This document shows positions 13,094 through 20,874 of a stretch of 20,874 bases of DNA, piece after piece. Numbering within the stretch: position 1 is the first letter of the stretch; every line of letters starts with the position of its first letter. The position numbers and the translations under genes are program-made. Location: contig CATZMG010000038.1 in assembly GCA_958421655.1 (NCBI GenBank), positions 1 to 20,874 of the forward strand, given 5' to 3'. Source of the stretch: an uncultured Collinsella sp. Its GTDB lineage: Bacteria; Actinomycetota; Coriobacteriia; Coriobacteriales; Coriobacteriaceae. Below the pieces are notes generated by a model, which was given only the letters and a program-made list of their open reading frames with translations, had not been told where the DNA came from and made no database searches.

Positions 13094-14521
13094 ATGGCCG
13101 AGGTTTGGCGCTTCTTTGCGCATGAGGATGATTTTGCCGATTTGGACAAGGCCGGCGCATGCGAGCGCCTGAGCCGCGTGCTGTCGTTTCCGACCATTTC
13201 GAGCATGGATGCCGAGGCGGTGGACTGGCAGCCGTTCGACGACCTGCGCGCGTATATGCAGCGGGCTTGGCCGAACGTATTTACGGCGGGTAAGGCCGAG
13301 CTCATCGATCATTCGATATTGGTGACGCTTGGCGGTTCCGACCCTGCCCTCAAGCCCATTATGCTCATGGGTCACATGGACGTGGTTCCCGTGGTGCCGG
13401 GCACCGAGGACGATTGGACGCACGCCCCCTTTGGCGGACATGTGGACGATGCCTACATTTGGGGCCGCGGCGCCATCGACATGAAAGACCAAGTCGCAGG
13501 CATTCTCGAGGCGGTTGAGTATGCGCTGGCGCACGGTTGGCAGCACGAGCGCACGCTGCTCCTGGCCTTTGGCCAGGACGAGGAGACTACGCAGTACGGC
13601 GCAGGCGCCATCGGCCGCGCGCTCGAGGAGCGCGGCATTGAGCTTGAGTACCTGATCGACGAGGGTGACTACCGCATCGTTCCGGCTGCCGAGTACAGCG
13701 CGGGCGAGGGCTGGCTTATGCATGCCGACCTTGCCGAGAAGGGCTATGCCGATATTGTGCTCAAGACGAAGAGTGAGGGCGGGCATTCGTCCAACCCCTA
13801 CGGCGGCACATCGCTCGAGGTGCTGAGCCGTGCCATCACCGCAATCTGCGATATCGAGTGGCCGACGCGCGTGACCGACTTGCTTGCCGCCCAACTCGTC
13901 GAGTTGGGGCTCTACACGGCCGATGAAATTGCCGCCAACGGGGATGCCATTGTCCGCGAGTGCCTCGCCAGCAAGAAGCTCTATCCGCTGGTGACGACCA
14001 CCTGCGCGCCCACGCAGATCGAGGGTGGCAGCACCGGCGCCAACGTAATGCCGCAGGATATGTGGGCCAATATCAATTTCCGTATGCTCGAGGGCACGAG
14101 CGTGGCCGATGTCGTGGCCTGCTGCCGCGAGGCCGTTGCCACCGCTGGGCTCGCCGGCCGAGTCGAGGTCGAGCTGGGCCCCGGCAGCTCCGAGCCCTCG
14201 CCGTCCCCGCGCGTGGGCGGTCCGGGGCTCGAGGCCGTCCGCGCCATCGCCGCCCGCTATTTCCGTGATCCCAAGCCGACGGAGGAAAACGGATCGTCTG
14301 CGGTGGGCCAAGAGCCGATGAGCATCGTGCCCTCGACCGTGATTGGTGCAACCGATGCCGCCAACTACCAGCGCATTTGCCACGAGTGCATCCGCTTCTC
14401 CGCCTTTGTGGTCGACGATGACGAATGCGACCGCGGCGTCCACGGCACCAACGAGCGCATCACCCGTCGCGCCTACCTCCAAGGCATCCGCTTCCTCATC
14501 GCCCTGCTCCACACGCTCTAG
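13094..14521 (+). CDS. M20-family metallopeptidase (dipeptidase/carboxypeptidase-like)
   Basis: A 475-residue zinc hydrolase. Metal and catalytic residues are visible: His94 and Asp96 in GHMDVVPV, bridging Asp129 in GRGAIDMK, Glu163-Glu164 in QDEETT (general base and ligand), Asp189 in LIDEGD, and His in DRGVHGTNER near the C-terminus. The lid/dimerisation domain contains SEGGHSSNP with His231. It resembles the carboxypeptidase S/aminoacylase branch. No signal peptide is seen, so it acts in the cytoplasm, probably releasing amino acids from peptides or acylated amino acids. The ATG at 13094 has AAAGGA upstream. It lies 72 nt after the amino acid importer and may feed on the same substrates, which is inference. 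Confidence 0.92.
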   Translation: MAEVWRFFAHEDDFADLDKAGACERLSRVLSFPTISSMDAEAVDWQPFDDLRAYMQRAWPNVFTAGKAELIDHSILVTLGGSDPALKPIMLMGHMDVVPVVPGTEDDWTHAPFGGHVDDAYIWGRGAIDMKDQVAGILEAVEYALAHGWQHERTLLLAFGQDEETTQYGAGAIGRALEERGIELEYLIDEGDYRIVPAAEYSAGEGWLMHADLAEKGYADIVLKTKSEGGHSSNPYGGTSLEVLSRAITAICDIEWPTRVTDLLAAQLVELGLYTADEIAANGDAIVRECLASKKLYPLVTTTCAPTQIEGGSTGANVMPQDMWANINFRMLEGTSVADVVACCREAVATAGLAGRVEVELGPGSSEPSPSPRVGGPGLEAVRAIAARYFRDPKPTEENGSSAVGQEPMSIVPSTVIGATDAANYQRICHECIRFSAFVVDDDECDRGVHGTNERITRRAYLQGIRFLIALLHTL

Positions 14522-14524
14522 CAT

Positions 14525-14539
14525 GCGACAAAGGGACTG
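14525..14539. repeat. Half-copy of the GACAAAGGG palindromic repeat
   Basis: GCGACAAAGGGACTG matches one arm of the palindrome at 7771-7803 (GTGACAAAGGGGCAG) at 13 of 15 positions. No partner arm follows; a short CCGAT-TTC-ATCGG hairpin occurs instead at 14542-14554. It looks like a decayed or truncated repeat just after the peptidase stop. Confidence 0.45.
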
Positions 14540-14574
14540 AGCCGATTTCATCGGTAATGAGACAAAAACTGTCA

Positions 14575-14597
14575 TAAAATAAGACTAAGATATCTTA
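14575..14597 (+). promoter_or_regulatory. AT-rich regulatory patch: -10-like box and 12-bp palindrome
   Basis: In the 295-nt gap before the adhesin, TAAAAT (14575-14580) is a -10 candidate matching five of six bases, with no clear -35. TAAGATATCTTA (14586-14597) is a perfect 12-bp palindrome at the predicted start site, suiting an operator. Beyond it, 14600-14700 is GC-rich with stems such as CTGCC/GGCAG, and may be a structured leader. No known riboswitch class is recognised. Confidence 0.4.
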
Positions 14598-14707
14598 AGA
14601 GACATATGCTTGGGTTGGTATTCCTTGAACGACTGCGGGCATGTGCCAGACTGCCTCGGCCCCCGGGGAGCACCCGGGCAGGTCGCCGTGTGACTGGGGA
14701 GGAAATT

Positions 14708-14788
14708 ATGCAGGAGCTCAGAGAGACGACGTCTCGACTCGTGAATAATGCTACCGGGGGGGTGTCTAAGCAGGGAACTTCCTGGTGA
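14708..14788 (+). CDS. 26-residue leader ORF containing a G7 tract, one base out of frame with the adhesin
   Basis: The ATG at 14708 has the best ribosome binding site in the region (GGGGAGGAAATT directly before it). The ORF begins MQELRETTSRLVNNATGGVS and stops at 14786-14788, 28 nt before the adhesin ATG at 14817. It contains seven consecutive G residues (14756-14762). Removing one G, or adding two, would join it in frame with the adhesin with no stop, adding 36 residues. It may be a real leader peptide, the out-of-frame state of a phase-variable adhesin start, or the true gene start disguised by a homopolymer sequencing error. Confidence 0.5.
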   Translation: MQELRETTSRLVNNATGGVSKQGTSW

Positions 14789-14816
14789 ACACCGGCCGCG
14801 CGAGCGGTGGTCCGTC

Positions 14817-17800
14817 ATGTCTTATGGCCGTCGTCGTGGGCTGCGCCCGGTCTCGCCATATGTGATTGTTTTGGCCCTCGCCGTCGCGCTGACGGCGAGT
14901 TTCTTCCTGCCGACCCGTGCGGAAGCGGCGTTTTCGGACCACACGGTTACGACGATTTCGCCTTCGGGGACAACAATCAACCTGTTTGATTACTGGGTGA
15001 ATCCCGATAACCATCTGTCGGTTTCCGGCAACGGCGGCGTCAACGCAAACCACCGGTTCCAGTTTAACGACGGCCAGGGTGGTGAGCCGCTCAACCATTG
15101 GACGGGCAACACGAACCCGCAGCCCGGCATTGTCAACAACACGCTTTTAGACGGCTATCCGCAGCTTTCCAAAACCTGGGGCGGCGAGTCTCTCTGCTAC
15201 CTGTTCGATTCCTCTGCCCAGATCGGCAAGACGTCCCATTTTGGCGTGACGGGCCTCCTCAAGGTTCAGAACGGCTACTACGTCTATGACAGCTCCAAAA
15301 ACTACGCAGCCTACAACGCTGACAAGAATGCCTTCGACATCTATGACACCTGGGGCATTGACAAAGTGGGCGATTCGTCCCACCAGGGTCAGTTCTTCCC
15401 GTTCGACGCGGCAGACAAGGTGCTCAAAGAGGAAAACGGCCGGCTCGTCCAAACCGGCATCAAGGCAGACAACACCGGTGATTCGCGCTACAACGACGGC
15501 CGCCCCGTCAACCACCACTTCGGCCTCTCAATGTCCACGCGATTCGTGCAGCCTGCTGGTGGCAAGACGACTGCTGGCGGCAAGACGACTGCTGGCGGCA
15601 AGACGAACGCGGGCGACGACATGGTGTTCGAGTTCGCCGGCGATGATGACGTCTGGGTGTTCATCGACGATGTCCTCGTGGGTGATATCGGCGGTATTCA
15701 CAACCGCGCGAGTCTGAGCATCAACTTTTGTACGGGCGACATTAAGGTGAACGGTAATAACGACGGCACACTGAAGGACAAGTACCAGAAGGCGAATAAG
15801 AACACTTCGGGCTTCAACCGCAACACCTTCGCCGACGGCACCAACCACACCCTCAAGTTCTTCTACCTGGAGCGCGGCGCCACCGACTCCAACATGGAGC
15901 TCAAGTTCAACCTCGTGACGGTGCCCGAGTCCGACATCATCAAGTTCGACCAGGACGGCAAGTTCGTACAGGGTGCCGAGTTCAAGCTCTATAAGACCGA
16001 CAAGGACTTCAAGACCGTGGGCGAGCTCATCGGCTCCGGTACCACGGACGAGGCCGGCCACCTAACGCTCACGAACGACGTGGACAACGGCGTCATCAAC
16101 TTCGACGATCTCTACAACAAGGATCACGACAACAACAAGTACTACCTCCTGAAGGAGACGCACGTACCCGAGGGATACCGCTCGAGTCTCGCGGCGACGG
16201 GTGGTAGCATGCAGCTCGAGTACGTGCCCGCGAGCGCTGAGAACGGCGCGGGCGGCGTCATCATCAACCGCGGCGGTATGGACGTGGGCAGCGTCGTGTG
16301 GAAGACCGGTGCGTTCGCCGCCGCGAAGGAGACCATCACCGCGCCGTCGACCGTGTACAAGGCAAATAATGACCTGACGAAGTCCGACAAGACCGTCAAT
16401 CTGGACTCCGGCATACTGTTCGCTGTGGTGCTCAAGCGCGACAAAAGCGCAGGCACAGGTATCAAAGATCCGAGCAATTGGTACGCCGTGTCGGGCGACC
16501 CATCGACGGGAGCGGGATACACCCTCGCCAAGGAGCCGGGCATGACCGGTGCTATCGAGGCGGCGAAGAAGGACCTGCACGCCTTCACGCTCAACACAAG
16601 CGGCCAGTACCAGGTAGAGATTCAAAATCTGCCCGGTGACATCTCCAAGTACTACTACCTGCTGAGCGGTGATGCCCGCAAGGATGCCGAGTGCACGGTG
16701 GCCATCTACCACACAACGGCGAGCTCGATCGGCGACGCGACGCCTAAGAACACAGTCCACGTGTACAGCGACGACATCGCAGACGGCACGAACTTCAAGC
16801 GGCAGTTCGCCACGCGCCTGCTCGTCACGAACATCCAGAATCGCCTGTTCGTGCAGAAGACCGATACCGAGGGTAAGCCCGTTGACGGGGCGAAGTTCGG
16901 CCTTTACAAGTCCACCCAGGTGACTACGGATGCGAACGGCAAGGTCGTGCTCGATGGCGACCAGGCCCCCTACGACACCCTGACGACGAGGTCGGTCGCC
17001 AACCCGGTCAAGCTCGAAGGGGCGGGCGTATTCCCGTCTACGAGCGACAGTAGCGAGCCGCTCGTGAAGGGTACCTACTTCCTGAAGGAGGTCTCGGCGC
17101 CCAATGGCTTCCTGCTTAATGACAGGCTCATCAAGGTGATTGTGGACGATTACGGCGTCCACGCCGATGCTGGTACAGTTGATGACGGCGTTTCGACGTT
17201 CGTGGGCGTGGGCTCGCTCATGAAGAGCCTGGGCCAGTTTGGCGCAGAGGGCGACATTGACAACACGCTCACGTGGATCAAGGGCCAGCGCCAGACGTCC
17301 GACGGGACGCTCGACGGCAACGGCAACCTTTCCTGGAACAATGACGCCAAGGGCGGCGAGAATGAGGTACATCTTAAGTACGGCGCCAATGGACGTGTCT
17401 ACCAGTATGGGCCCACCAAGAAGGACGAACCTTACCGCCTGGAGACCGAGACGGGCTGGATACGTATGGGCATCACGCAGGATGAACCTGGTGTCACTAA
17501 TGCGAAGGGCGCCCGCGCCGATCTGGGCGACATGAACCTGAATGCCCTGTTCACGGGCGCCACCTGCGTGCGCGTGGCGAACGAACGCGAGGCGAGCCTC
17601 GAGGTGACGAAGAAGGTTGACGTGCCCGATGGCCTGACGGGCAATAAGGACGCGGGGTTCACCTTCAAGTTCACCGTGCCCACGACGGCGGGGAAGACGT
17701 ACAAGGCCGCGGTGTTTGAGAACGCGGGGACCGCAAGCGAGAAGCAGGTCGGCAAAATGTTCGACCTCGAGAACGGCCGCGAGCAGACCATCACGGCCGA

Positions 17801-20800
17801 CCAGACGATCCGCGTGTACGGTCTCGCCGAGGGTGACCAGTACGCGGTGCAGGAGCTGACCGGCGCAGACAAGATGCCCGCGGGCTATAAGCTGACCGGC
17901 CGCAAGCAGGGTGCCACGGATCTGAAGGACGCAGGCGATAGCGTCACCGGTAAGATCGCGAAGCAAAATACCGACGGCACGTTGGCCGAAGCCAACAAGC
18001 TGGTGTTTACCAACACTTACACGGCGGAAGCCAGCGACAAACTGACCCCACAGGTAACGAAGAAGATCTCCGGCACCGAGAGGACGGACAAGAAGTTCTC
18101 GTTCACGCTGGCTGCCACGTCGAAGACGAAGGATAAGATTGACGCCGGCGATATGGAGGATGACGGTCTAAAGGGTGACACACCCTCGGAGTCCAAGACC
18201 ACGAAGGGGGAGATCACCGGCAAGGACGGTCAGCCCCTCAACTTCTCCGACATGACATTCAACAAGGCAGGCGACTACACGTTTACGCTCACCGAGGCCC
18301 ACGGGGAAGATGACGATCCTAATACGACTGGTGTGCAGAACGCTGGTTGGACGATGGACGATTCCACCTACACCGTCACGGTGAAGGTTGAGGACAAGAA
18401 TGCCAAGCTGACTGTCACAGGCGTGGCGGTGGAAAAGGACGGCGATGACAAGAGCGAGACGCTTGAGGTCAAGAAAGGCAAGGTGAACCTCGCCACCTTT
18501 ACCAACAGCTATGCTGCGAAGGGTTCCGTGACCCTGGCGGCGAAGAAGCACTTTACGGGCGGTGCGCTCGCGGGGAACGATTTCTCGTTTGCTCTGTACA
18601 AGGGTGACAAGGCGGAAGGCACGCCCCTTGAGACCGTCACGAACGACGAGAACGGCAACATTACCTTCCAGCCCATCAACTACACCGAGGCCGGTGACTA
18701 CGACTACACCATCAAGGAGGTGAAGGGCGCCGACCCGACCGTCGTCTACGACGGTCAGGAAGTGAAGGTCAAGGTCAGCGTTACCGATAACAAGAACGGC
18801 ACGCTGGACGCGACCGTCACCTACGGCGGCGATAAGGCCGTGCCGACCTTCACCAACGTGAAGCCGACGACGGACGTTACCGTCGAGGCGACGAAGATCC
18901 TCACGGGCAAGGACCTGACGGCCGACGCGTTCACCTTCGGCCTGTACGACCAGGCCGGCAACGAGGTCGCCAAGGGCACCAACGACCGGGGCGGCAAGGT
19001 CGAGCTGGCCGTCAAGAACCTGAACCTGGGCGAGTACGACTACACGCTCAAGGAGGTCGCTGGCAGCGACTCGACCATCACCTACGATTCAACGGCGGTG
19101 AAGGTTCTCGTCTCGGTGAAGGCGGAGGGCGACAAGGCGAAGGCGACCGTCACTTACGACGGCAAGAACGATATCCCGACCTTCAAGAACACGTATCAGC
19201 CCGCCAAGACCTCGGCTACACTCACGGCGAAGAAGTCGTACGTGAAGTCCGACAACACGCCGATCGTACTCAAGGGCGGCGAGTTCACCTTCGATGTGTA
19301 CGAGGGCAACCTTACGGCTGAGCAGCTGAAGGACAAGCGACCCATCCAGACCGCTGAGAACGGCGAGGACGGTACCGTCACCTTCCCGGCCATCGACTAC
19401 ACCAAGGCCGGCGAGTACAAGTACACCATCGTGGAGAAGAAGGGCGACCTGTCCCACGTGGCCTTCGACGACACGGTGCATCATGCCGTGGTGAAGGTCG
19501 TGGACAAAGCTGGCAAGCTGGACGCCGCTGTTACCTACGATGGTGACAAGGCCGATGCCCCCACCTTCACGAACACCTACACCGCAAAGGGATCCGTGGA
19601 GCTGACGGCGACCAAGGTCGTTGCGGTCGCGCCGGGCTTCACGCACGACATCAAGCTGAAGGGCGGCGAGTACACGTTCGAGCTGAAGGACGCCGACGGC
19701 AAGGTGCTCGGCACCGCGGCGAACGAGGCCGATGGCACGGTGAAGTTCACGCGCGGCTTCAAGCTCGCCGACCTGGGCGGCGCCGCGAGCAAGGACTTCA
19801 CCTACACCATCGTGGAGCAGCCGGGCGCGGAGGCCGGCATGGTCTATGACAACCATCCTCTCACCTACAAGGTGACGGTCGCGGACGATGGCACCGGCAC
19901 GCTGACGGCCACGCCGCAGGTAACGAGTGGAGACAACTCGCAGACCTTCACGAACACGTACCACCCGAAGGAGACCTCGGTAACGCTCAAGGCGACGAAG
20001 CGCTTCACGGGTGGCGAGCTCGCGGGGAACGACTTCACGTTCCAGCTGCTCGACAAGGATGGCAACGTGATCCAGGCCGTCCAGAATGACAAGGACGGCA
20101 AGGTCGCCTTCCAGGCAATCAGCTACGACACGCCGGGCGACCACGACTACACCATCAAGGAGGTGAAGGGCGCCGACCCGACCGTCGTCTACGACGCGAA
20201 GGACGTGAAGGTCCACGTCAAGGTCACCGATGAGAAGGGCGAGCTAAAGGCGGTCGCCACCTACGACGGCAAGGCCGACGTTCCGACTTTCACCAACTCG
20301 AAGCCGACGACGGACGTTACCGTCGAGGCGACGAAGATCCTCACGGGCAAGGACCTGACGGACGGCGCGTTCGCCTTCGGCCTGTACGACCAGGCCGGCA
20401 ACGAGGTCGCCAAGGGCGCCAACGACCGGGACGGCAAGGTCAAGCTGGCCGTCAAGAGCCTGAACCTGGGCGAGTACGACTACACGCTCAAGGAAGAGAA
20501 AGCCGGCCAGACCGTTGACGGCGTGGTCTACGACACTAAGGAAGTCAAGGTCCACGTCAAGGTAGAGCAGAACCAGGACGACAACAACAAGACGAAGGTG
20601 ACCGTCACCTATGACGGTACCGCTACGGCTCCCACCTTCAACAACACCTACGACGCAAAGGGTTCCGTAACCCTGACGGCGACCAAGACCATCAAGGTTG
20701 CGGACGGCTTCGATCACACGACGAAGCCCGCAGACGGCGAGTTCACCTTCGACCTGAAGGACGCTGCCGGCAACGTGATCGCCACCGCGAACAACGACGC

Positions 20801-20874
20801 CGACGGCAAGATCAACTTTACGCGCGGCTTCAAGCTCGCCGACCTGGGCGGCGCCGCGAGCAAGGACTTCACCT
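14817..20874 (+). CDS. Giant cell-surface adhesin/pilin-like protein, fibro-slime, SpaA-like and Spy0128-like domains (3' end outside window)
   Basis: The frame is open for 2019 codons to the window edge. Signal peptide: RRRGLRP, hydrophobic PYVIVLALAVALTASFFL, likely cleavage after PTRAEA. Domains: N-terminal region to about 233; fibro-slime/PA14-like (about 234-370) with GDDDVWVFIDDVLVGDIGG; SpaA/Cna-B-like 1 (372-460, KETHVPEGY) and 2 (676-785, KEVSAPNGF); a pilin-like domain (925-1068); then at least eight Spy0128/FctA-like repeats from 1075. Repeats carry an early Lys (ATKxFTG), a Glu (YTIKEV) and a terminal Asn (TFTNTY), the triad for Lys-Asn isopeptide bonds. It should be exported and wall-anchored, but any LPXTG signal lies beyond the window. 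The ATG at 14817 has a weak site (GGTGG); an in-frame ATG at 14748 has none. Role in adhesion is inferred. Confidence 0.92.
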   Translation, partial: MSYGRRRGLRPVSPYVIVLALAVALTASFFLPTRAEAAFSDHTVTTISPSGTTINLFDYWVNPDNHLSVSGNGGVNANHRFQFNDGQGGEPLNHWTGNTNPQPGIVNNTLLDGYPQLSKTWGGESLCYLFDSSAQIGKTSHFGVTGLLKVQNGYYVYDSSKNYAAYNADKNAFDIYDTWGIDKVGDSSHQGQFFPFDAADKVLKEENGRLVQTGIKADNTGDSRYNDGRPVNHHFGLSMSTRFVQPAGGKTTAGGKTTAGGKTNAGDDMVFEFAGDDDVWVFIDDVLVGDIGGIHNRASLSINFCTGDIKVNGNNDGTLKDKYQKANKNTSGFNRNTFADGTNHTLKFFYLERGATDSNMELKFNLVTVPESDIIKFDQDGKFVQGAEFKLYKTDKDFKTVGELIGSGTTDEAGHLTLTNDVDNGVINFDDLYNKDHDNNKYYLLKETHVPEGYRSSLAATGGSMQLEYVPASAENGAGGVIINRGGMDVGSVVWKTGAFAAAKETITAPSTVYKANNDLTKSDKTVNLDSGILFAVVLKRDKSAGTGIKDPSNWYAVSGDPSTGAGYTLAKEPGMTGAIEAAKKDLHAFTLNTSGQYQVEIQNLPGDISKYYYLLSGDARKDAECTVAIYHTTASSIGDATPKNTVHVYSDDIADGTNFKRQFATRLLVTNIQNRLFVQKTDTEGKPVDGAKFGLYKSTQVTTDANGKVVLDGDQAPYDTLTTRSVANPVKLEGAGVFPSTSDSSEPLVKGTYFLKEVSAPNGFLLNDRLIKVIVDDYGVHADAGTVDDGVSTFVGVGSLMKSLGQFGAEGDIDNTLTWIKGQRQTSDGTLDGNGNLSWNNDAKGGENEVHLKYGANGRVYQYGPTKKDEPYRLETETGWIRMGITQDEPGVTNAKGARADLGDMNLNALFTGATCVRVANEREASLEVTKKVDVPDGLTGNKDAGFTFKFTVPTTAGKTYKAAVFENAGTASEKQVGKMFDLENGREQTITADQTIRVYGLAEGDQYAVQELTGADKMPAGYKLTGRKQGATDLKDAGDSVTGKIAKQNTDGTLAEANKLVFTNTYTAEASDKLTPQVTKKISGTERTDKKFSFTLAATSKTKDKIDAGDMEDDGLKGDTPSESKTTKGEITGKDGQPLNFSDMTFNKAGDYTFTLTEAHGEDDDPNTTGVQNAGWTMDDSTYTVTVKVEDKNAKLTVTGVAVEKDGDDKSETLEVKKGKVNLATFTNSYAAKGSVTLAAKKHFTGGALAGNDFSFALYKGDKAEGTPLETVTNDENGNITFQPINYTEAGDYDYTIKEVKGADPTVVYDGQEVKVKVSVTDNKNGTLDATVTYGGDKAVPTFTNVKPTTDVTVEATKILTGKDLTADAFTFGLYDQAGNEVAKGTNDRGGKVELAVKNLNLGEYDYTLKEVAGSDSTITYDSTAVKVLVSVKAEGDKAKATVTYDGKNDIPTFKNTYQPAKTSATLTAKKSYVKSDNTPIVLKGGEFTFDVYEGNLTAEQLKDKRPIQTAENGEDGTVTFPAIDYTKAGEYKYTIVEKKGDLSHVAFDDTVHHAVVKVVDKAGKLDAAVTYDGDKADAPTFTNTYTAKGSVELTATKVVAVAPGFTHDIKLKGGEYTFELKDADGKVLGTAANEADGTVKFTRGFKLADLGGAASKDFTYTIVEQPGAEAGMVYDNHPLTYKVTVADDGTGTLTATPQVTSGDNSQTFTNTYHPKETSVTLKATKRFTGGELAGNDFTFQLLDKDGNVIQAVQNDKDGKVAFQAISYDTPGDHDYTIKEVKGADPTVVYDAKDVKVHVKVTDEKGELKAVATYDGKADVPTFTNSKPTTDVTVEATKILTGKDLTDGAFAFGLYDQAGNEVAKGANDRDGKVKLAVKSLNLGEYDYTLKEEKAGQTVDGVVYDTKEVKVHVKVEQNQDDNNKTKVTVTYDGTATAPTFNNTYDAKGSVTLTATKTIKVADGFDHTTKPADGEFTFDLKDAAGNVIATANNDADGKINFTRGFKLADLGGAASKDFT
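15555..15608 (+). repeat. 18-bp minisatellite, three copies, in the fibro-slime region of the adhesin
   Basis: The units are GCTGGTGGCAAGACGACT (15555-15572), GCTGGCGGCAAGACGACT (15573-15590) and GCTGGCGGCAAGACGAAC (15591-15608). They encode AGGKTT, AGGKTT and AGGKTN, just before the conserved DDMVFEFAGDDDVWVF core. Units differ by one or two bases, so the expansion is recent. Copy changes keep the reading frame and would lengthen a flexible loop. Confidence 0.85.
18039..20874 (+). repeat. Array of at least eight Spy0128/FctA-like isopeptide pilin domains
   Basis: Approximate borders: R1 18039-18512, R2 18513-18860, R3 18861-19196, R4 19197-19580, R5 19581-19961, R6 19962-20300, R7 20301-20651, R8 20652 to the edge. 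Each complete unit is about 112-158 residues and follows one plan: strand with Lys, FxFxL, DGxVxF, GxYxYTIxE, VxYD, VTY, then TFxN. R2 pairs with R6, R3 with R7 and R5 with R8 at the DNA level, while R4 has no second copy. The order is therefore A-B-C-D-A-B-D after R1. Confidence 0.85.

Noticed and set aside
10090..14575. Long minus-strand open frames (10090-11286, 11347-12972, 12740-14575)
   Set aside because: They are antisense to the importer and peptidase genes, which have intact motifs and good ribosome binding sites. The translations show no family features.
14600..14707. Riboswitch such as cyclic di-GMP or cobalamin type before the adhesin
   Set aside because: None of the conserved core sequences of those classes could be found, only general GC-rich pairing.
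16062..20717. Minus-strand frames opposite the adhesin, including 16062-17966 and 19089-20216
   Set aside because: These are shadows of the repetitive adhesin; their apparent repeats mirror the sense-strand repeats.
18039..20874. CRISPR-like or simple tandem DNA array
   Set aside because: The repeats are protein domains of over 110 residues with diverged DNA, in frame within one gene.
1..20874. tRNA or rRNA genes
   Set aside because: I scanned by eye for the GTTCGA-type T-loop with flanking stems in the intergenic gaps and saw none; a covariance search would be decisive.

Overview
The window looks like chromosome from a high-G+C gut actinobacterium of the class Coriobacteriia, most likely Collinsella or a close relative. 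This is inferred from base composition, gene families, gene order style and the large Gram-positive adhesin. No marker gene here proves it.

Layout. Positions 1-54 look like the end of an IS3/IS150-type insertion sequence, followed by a long imperfect inverted repeat (61-132). Next is a minus-strand operon (165-4387): a MarR-type regulator, then two ABC half-transporters forming a TM287/288-like heterodimeric exporter. Each junction overlaps by 8 nt. Its promoter (TTGACA, 17 nt, TAGATT) carries a perfect 9-bp inverted repeat at the -10/start region, so self-repression is likely. On the plus strand follow a pyridoxamine/pyridoxal kinase and a cysteine-rich TIGR04076-type protein (4716-5862), ending in a strong terminator. 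Converging on them are a minus-strand MFS transporter and a low-molecular-weight tyrosine phosphatase (5974-7713). A palindrome-rich spacer separates these from an unrecognised single-pass membrane protein (7975-8841) and an aldose-1-epimerase-like protein (8955-9848).

From 10129 to 13021 there is a complete polar amino acid ABC importer: a Tat-type lipoprotein binding protein, a permease with an N-terminal extension, and an ATPase. It is followed by an M20 metallopeptidase (13094-14521). Peptide hydrolysis and amino acid uptake may be linked there.

From 14817 to the right edge runs the start of a giant secreted adhesin, at least 2019 residues and still open at the edge. It has a signal peptide, a fibro-slime/PA14-like domain, two SpaA/Cna-B-like domains, a further pilin-like domain and at least eight Spy0128/FctA-like repeats with a Lys-Glu-Asn pattern typical of self-formed isopeptide bonds. 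Three features suggest a locus that generates variation: a G7 tract placing a well-initiated 26-codon ORF one base out of frame with the adhesin, an 18-bp minisatellite inside the fibro-slime region, and near-identical DNA blocks shared between distant pilin repeats.

The other unexplained signal is a pair of about 100-nt structured elements (4487-4588 and 9854-9956). They share a core sequence and a hairpin with a conserved bulged T and one compensatory base-pair change. No tRNA, rRNA or CRISPR array was seen.
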